DNA of 7,567 nt from Paracoccaceae bacterium. GTDB lineage: Bacteria > Pseudomonadota > Alphaproteobacteria > Rhodobacterales > Rhodobacteraceae. Under the pieces are notes generated by a model. That model was not told where the DNA came from and made no database searches. It saw only the letters and a list, made by a program, of their open reading frames with translations. The position numbers were made by a program, and so were the translations under genes. The DNA lies in the NCBI GenBank assembly GCA_007128995.1, contig SKWJ01000391.1, forward strand, positions 1 to 7,567. The letters are read 5' to 3'. This document shows, one piece after another, positions 5,820 to 7,567 of the stretch (the stretch's first letter is position 1; every line of letters begins with the position of its first letter).

Positions 5820-7048
5820 CACAGGATATCAAGACCGACATCGTGATCGTGGGCGGCGGGCTGAATGGCCCCGCCCTTGCACTGGCGCTGGCGCAGGCCG
5901 GCATGCAGGTCGTCGTGGTGGATGCGCTGCCACGCGAAACCCGCACCGACCCGGAATTTGACGGTCGCTCCTATGCGCTGGCGCTGGCCTCGTGCCGGGT
6001 GCTGGACAGGCTGGGGCTCTGGTCAGAGTTGCAAGACAAGGCGCAGCCGATCCTGCAGGTCAAGGCCAGCGATGGACGCGCCGGAGAGGGCGCGGCACCG
6101 TTTTTTCTGCATTTCGACCATGCCGAGCTGGAAGAAGGCCCCATGGGCCATATGCTGGAAGACCGCTACCTGCGTGCGGCCCTTCTGGCCCGGATCGACG
6201 CCGTGTCGCAGATCACCCATATTGCCGGTGTTTCGGTCGTGGGGCAAAGCGTGCAGGCCTCGGGGGTCAGCGCGCAGCTCAGCGACGGGCGCACGATCAC
6301 AGGGCGGCTTCTGGTCGGGTGTGACGGGCGGGACAGCCCGACCGCCGCACGCGCCGGGATCAGCCGTTCGGGCTGGGATTACGGGCAGACGGCGCTTGTC
6401 TGCGCTGTGCGTCACACGCATCCGCATGAGGGCTGCGCCCATCAGTTCTTCATGCCTGCCGGCCCTCTGGCGATCCTGCCCCTGCCCGAAAACCGTTCCT
6501 CCATCGTCTGGAGCGAGCGCAGCGCCACTGCGGCAGCGATCCATGCGCTGGACGATGCGGCCTATCTGGAGGCGTTGCGTCCGCGCTTTGGCGATTTTCT
6601 GGGCCCGATCGAACTGGCCGGCAAGCGCTATGCCTATCCGTTGCGGCTGACGCTGGCCAACAGCTTCATCGCGCCCCGGCTGGCGCTGGTCGGCGATGCC
6701 GCGCATGGGTTGCACCCGATTGCCGGGCAAGGCTTCAATTTCGGGCTGCGCGATGTCGCGGCACTGGCCGAGGTGCTGATCCTGGCGGCGCGGCGCGGCG
6801 AGGATATCGCCAGCCCGCTTGTGCTGGAGCGCTATCAGCAGTGGCGGCGCTTTGACACATTGCTGATGGCTATGGGCACGGATGGCGTCAATCGGCTGTT
6901 TTCCAACGACAACCCGCTCTTGCGGGGGCTGCGCGATCTGGGCATGGGGGCGATCACCGCAATTCCAGCGCTGCGGCGGCGCTTCATGCGCGAAGCAGCA
7001 GGGCTGACCGGCGATCTGCCCCGCCTTATGCAGGGCCTTCCGATCTGA
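5816..7048 (+). CDS. ubiH: UbiH/UbiF/COQ6-family FAD-dependent ubiquinone biosynthesis hydroxylase
   Basis: This is an aromatic-ring monooxygenase expected to hydroxylate a polyprenyl-phenol intermediate of ubiquinone, using FAD, NAD(P)H and O2. The 410-residue length is normal for the family. Motifs are the N-terminal Rossmann GxGxxG as VGGGLNG (12-18) with the acidic strand end VVVVDA (32-37), the DG motif GCDGRDSP (168-175), and the GD motif LVGDAAHGLHPIAGQGFNFG (291-310), whose HPIAGQGFN part is typical of the Ubi hydroxylases. Which ring position it modifies (UbiH, F, I, L or M type) cannot be told by eye, so the symbol is provisional. The start at 5816 places the Rossmann strand directly at the N-terminus. 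It lacks its own Shine-Dalgarno and overlaps the stop of a short upstream frame. Its last 23 nt overlap the end of the rnd gene on the other strand. Confidence 0.9.
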   Translation: MTQDIKTDIVIVGGGLNGPALALALAQAGMQVVVVDALPRETRTDPEFDGRSYALALASCRVLDRLGLWSELQDKAQPILQVKASDGRAGEGAAPFFLHFDHAELEEGPMGHMLEDRYLRAALLARIDAVSQITHIAGVSVVGQSVQASGVSAQLSDGRTITGRLLVGCDGRDSPTAARAGISRSGWDYGQTALVCAVRHTHPHEGCAHQFFMPAGPLAILPLPENRSSIVWSERSATAAAIHALDDAAYLEALRPRFGDFLGPIELAGKRYAYPLRLTLANSFIAPRLALVGDAAHGLHPIAGQGFNFGLRDVAALAEVLILAARRGEDIASPLVLERYQQWRRFDTLLMAMGTDGVNRLFSNDNPLLRGLRDLGMGAITAIPALRRRFMREAAGLTGDLPRLMQGLPI

Positions 7049-7567
7049 CTTGCTCCGGAGCCAGCGCAATCACGGCAACCTGCTCGCCGCGCAGGCCCAG
7101 CGCGACATTTCCGTCGCACAGCCGCAGCGCATCGTGACCGAACACCTGTGCGCGCCAGCCAGATAGCGCGCCGATATCGCGCTCGCCTGCGGCAAGGGCG
7201 TCCAGATCGGAACTGGAGGCAATCAGCTTTGCCGCAACCCCTGTCGCGTCAGATTTCGCCTTCAGCAGCACCCGCAGCAGATCGGCCAGTGCCGGGTTGA
7301 CCTGCAACCCTTCGCGGCCGTTCTCGGGCTGGGGCAGATCTTTTGGCGGGCAGGCCAGCCCACGGGCCACGGCGCCAAGAATGCCCTCGGCAATTTCGCC
7401 GCGCCGGGCCTCGCGCAGCAAAAGCCGCGTGCGTCCCAGATCCTCGGGTGTCGCCGGTTTCAGTGCGGCGAGTTCGAGCAGCGCATCATCCTTGAACACC
7501 CGCGAACGGGGCACGTTGCGCGACTGGGCGTAGCTTTCCCGAAACCCGGCCAGTTCCCGCACGATTG
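7026..7567 (-). CDS. rnd: Ribonuclease D, C-terminal part (5' end outside window)
   Basis: The frame enters from the right edge and ends with TAA at 7028-7026; about 179 C-terminal residues are visible. The first 70 form an HRDC domain, recognisable from LAGFRESYAQSRNVPRSRVF, DDALLELAALKP and the following DLGRTR. The later part, from NPALADLLRVLLKAK through LIASSSDLDALA to SGWRAQVFG, fits the second helical domain of alphaproteobacterial RNase D. This enzyme is a 3'-5' exoribonuclease that trims tRNA precursors and other stable RNAs. The DEDD catalytic domain lies beyond the window, so its integrity cannot be judged. HRDC also occurs in RecQ helicases, but the extended C-terminal half supports RNase D. 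The codon at 7562 is a GTG inside the gene, not the start: the frame is open to the edge and reads IVRELAGF. Confidence 0.9.
   Translation of the reverse strand, partial: IVRELAGFRESYAQSRNVPRSRVFKDDALLELAALKPATPEDLGRTRLLLREARRGEIAEGILGAVARGLACPPKDLPQPENGREGLQVNPALADLLRVLLKAKSDATGVAAKLIASSSDLDALAAGERDIGALSGWRAQVFGHDALRLCDGNVALGLRGEQVAVIALAPEQVRSEGPA

Noticed and set aside
5676..5822. Possible 49-residue N-terminal extension of the amidase
   Set aside because: The extension spans the divergent intergenic region, whereas the ATG at 5675 has a good Shine-Dalgarno and gives a normal family N-terminus.
6023..7069. Open frame of 348 codons antisense to the ubiquinone hydroxylase
   Set aside because: No recognisable domain, Gln/Arg-rich composition, and the sense strand has all three FAD-hydroxylase motifs.

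Overview
The window looks like chromosomal DNA from a GC-rich alphaproteobacterium, most likely Rhodobacteraceae (Roseobacter/Rhodobacter-like). This rests on the very high GC at third codon positions, the tight gene packing and the look of the encoded proteins; no taxonomic marker gene is present, so the placement is an inference. I see no mobile elements, CRISPR arrays, tRNA or rRNA genes, or phage genes.

Layout. (1) Positions 1-2452, plus strand: the 3' end of thiB, then thiP and thiQ, an ABC importer for thiamine / thiamine phosphates. The genes are packed tightly, with thiP and thiQ overlapping by 14 nt. The start of this operon, where a TPP riboswitch would be expected, lies left of the window. 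(2) Positions 2575-3456, plus strand: a PfkB-family sugar kinase resembling ribokinase, 122 nt after thiQ. (3) Positions 3598-4242, minus strand: an exported MsrA methionine sulfoxide reductase, convergent with the kinase. (4) Positions 4311-5675, minus strand: an amidase-signature hydrolase with a complete Lys-Ser-Ser triad, 68 nt upstream of msrA and possibly co-transcribed with it. (5) Positions 5816-7048, plus strand: a UbiH/UbiF/COQ6-type FAD hydroxylase of ubiquinone biosynthesis, divergent from the amidase. (6) Positions 7026-7567, minus strand: the C-terminal part of ribonuclease D, overlapping the end of the hydroxylase tail-to-tail by 23 nt and running off the right edge.

Functionally this is mostly housekeeping: vitamin B1 import, sugar phosphorylation, oxidative protein repair in the envelope, an orphan amidase, ubiquinone synthesis and RNA processing. 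I found no convincing new multi-gene system. The most notable unexplained feature is a 12-codon reading frame with a strong Shine-Dalgarno just before the ubiquinone hydroxylase. Its stop overlaps the hydroxylase start as ATGA, which suggests translational coupling. No intergenic stretch exceeds about 150 nt.
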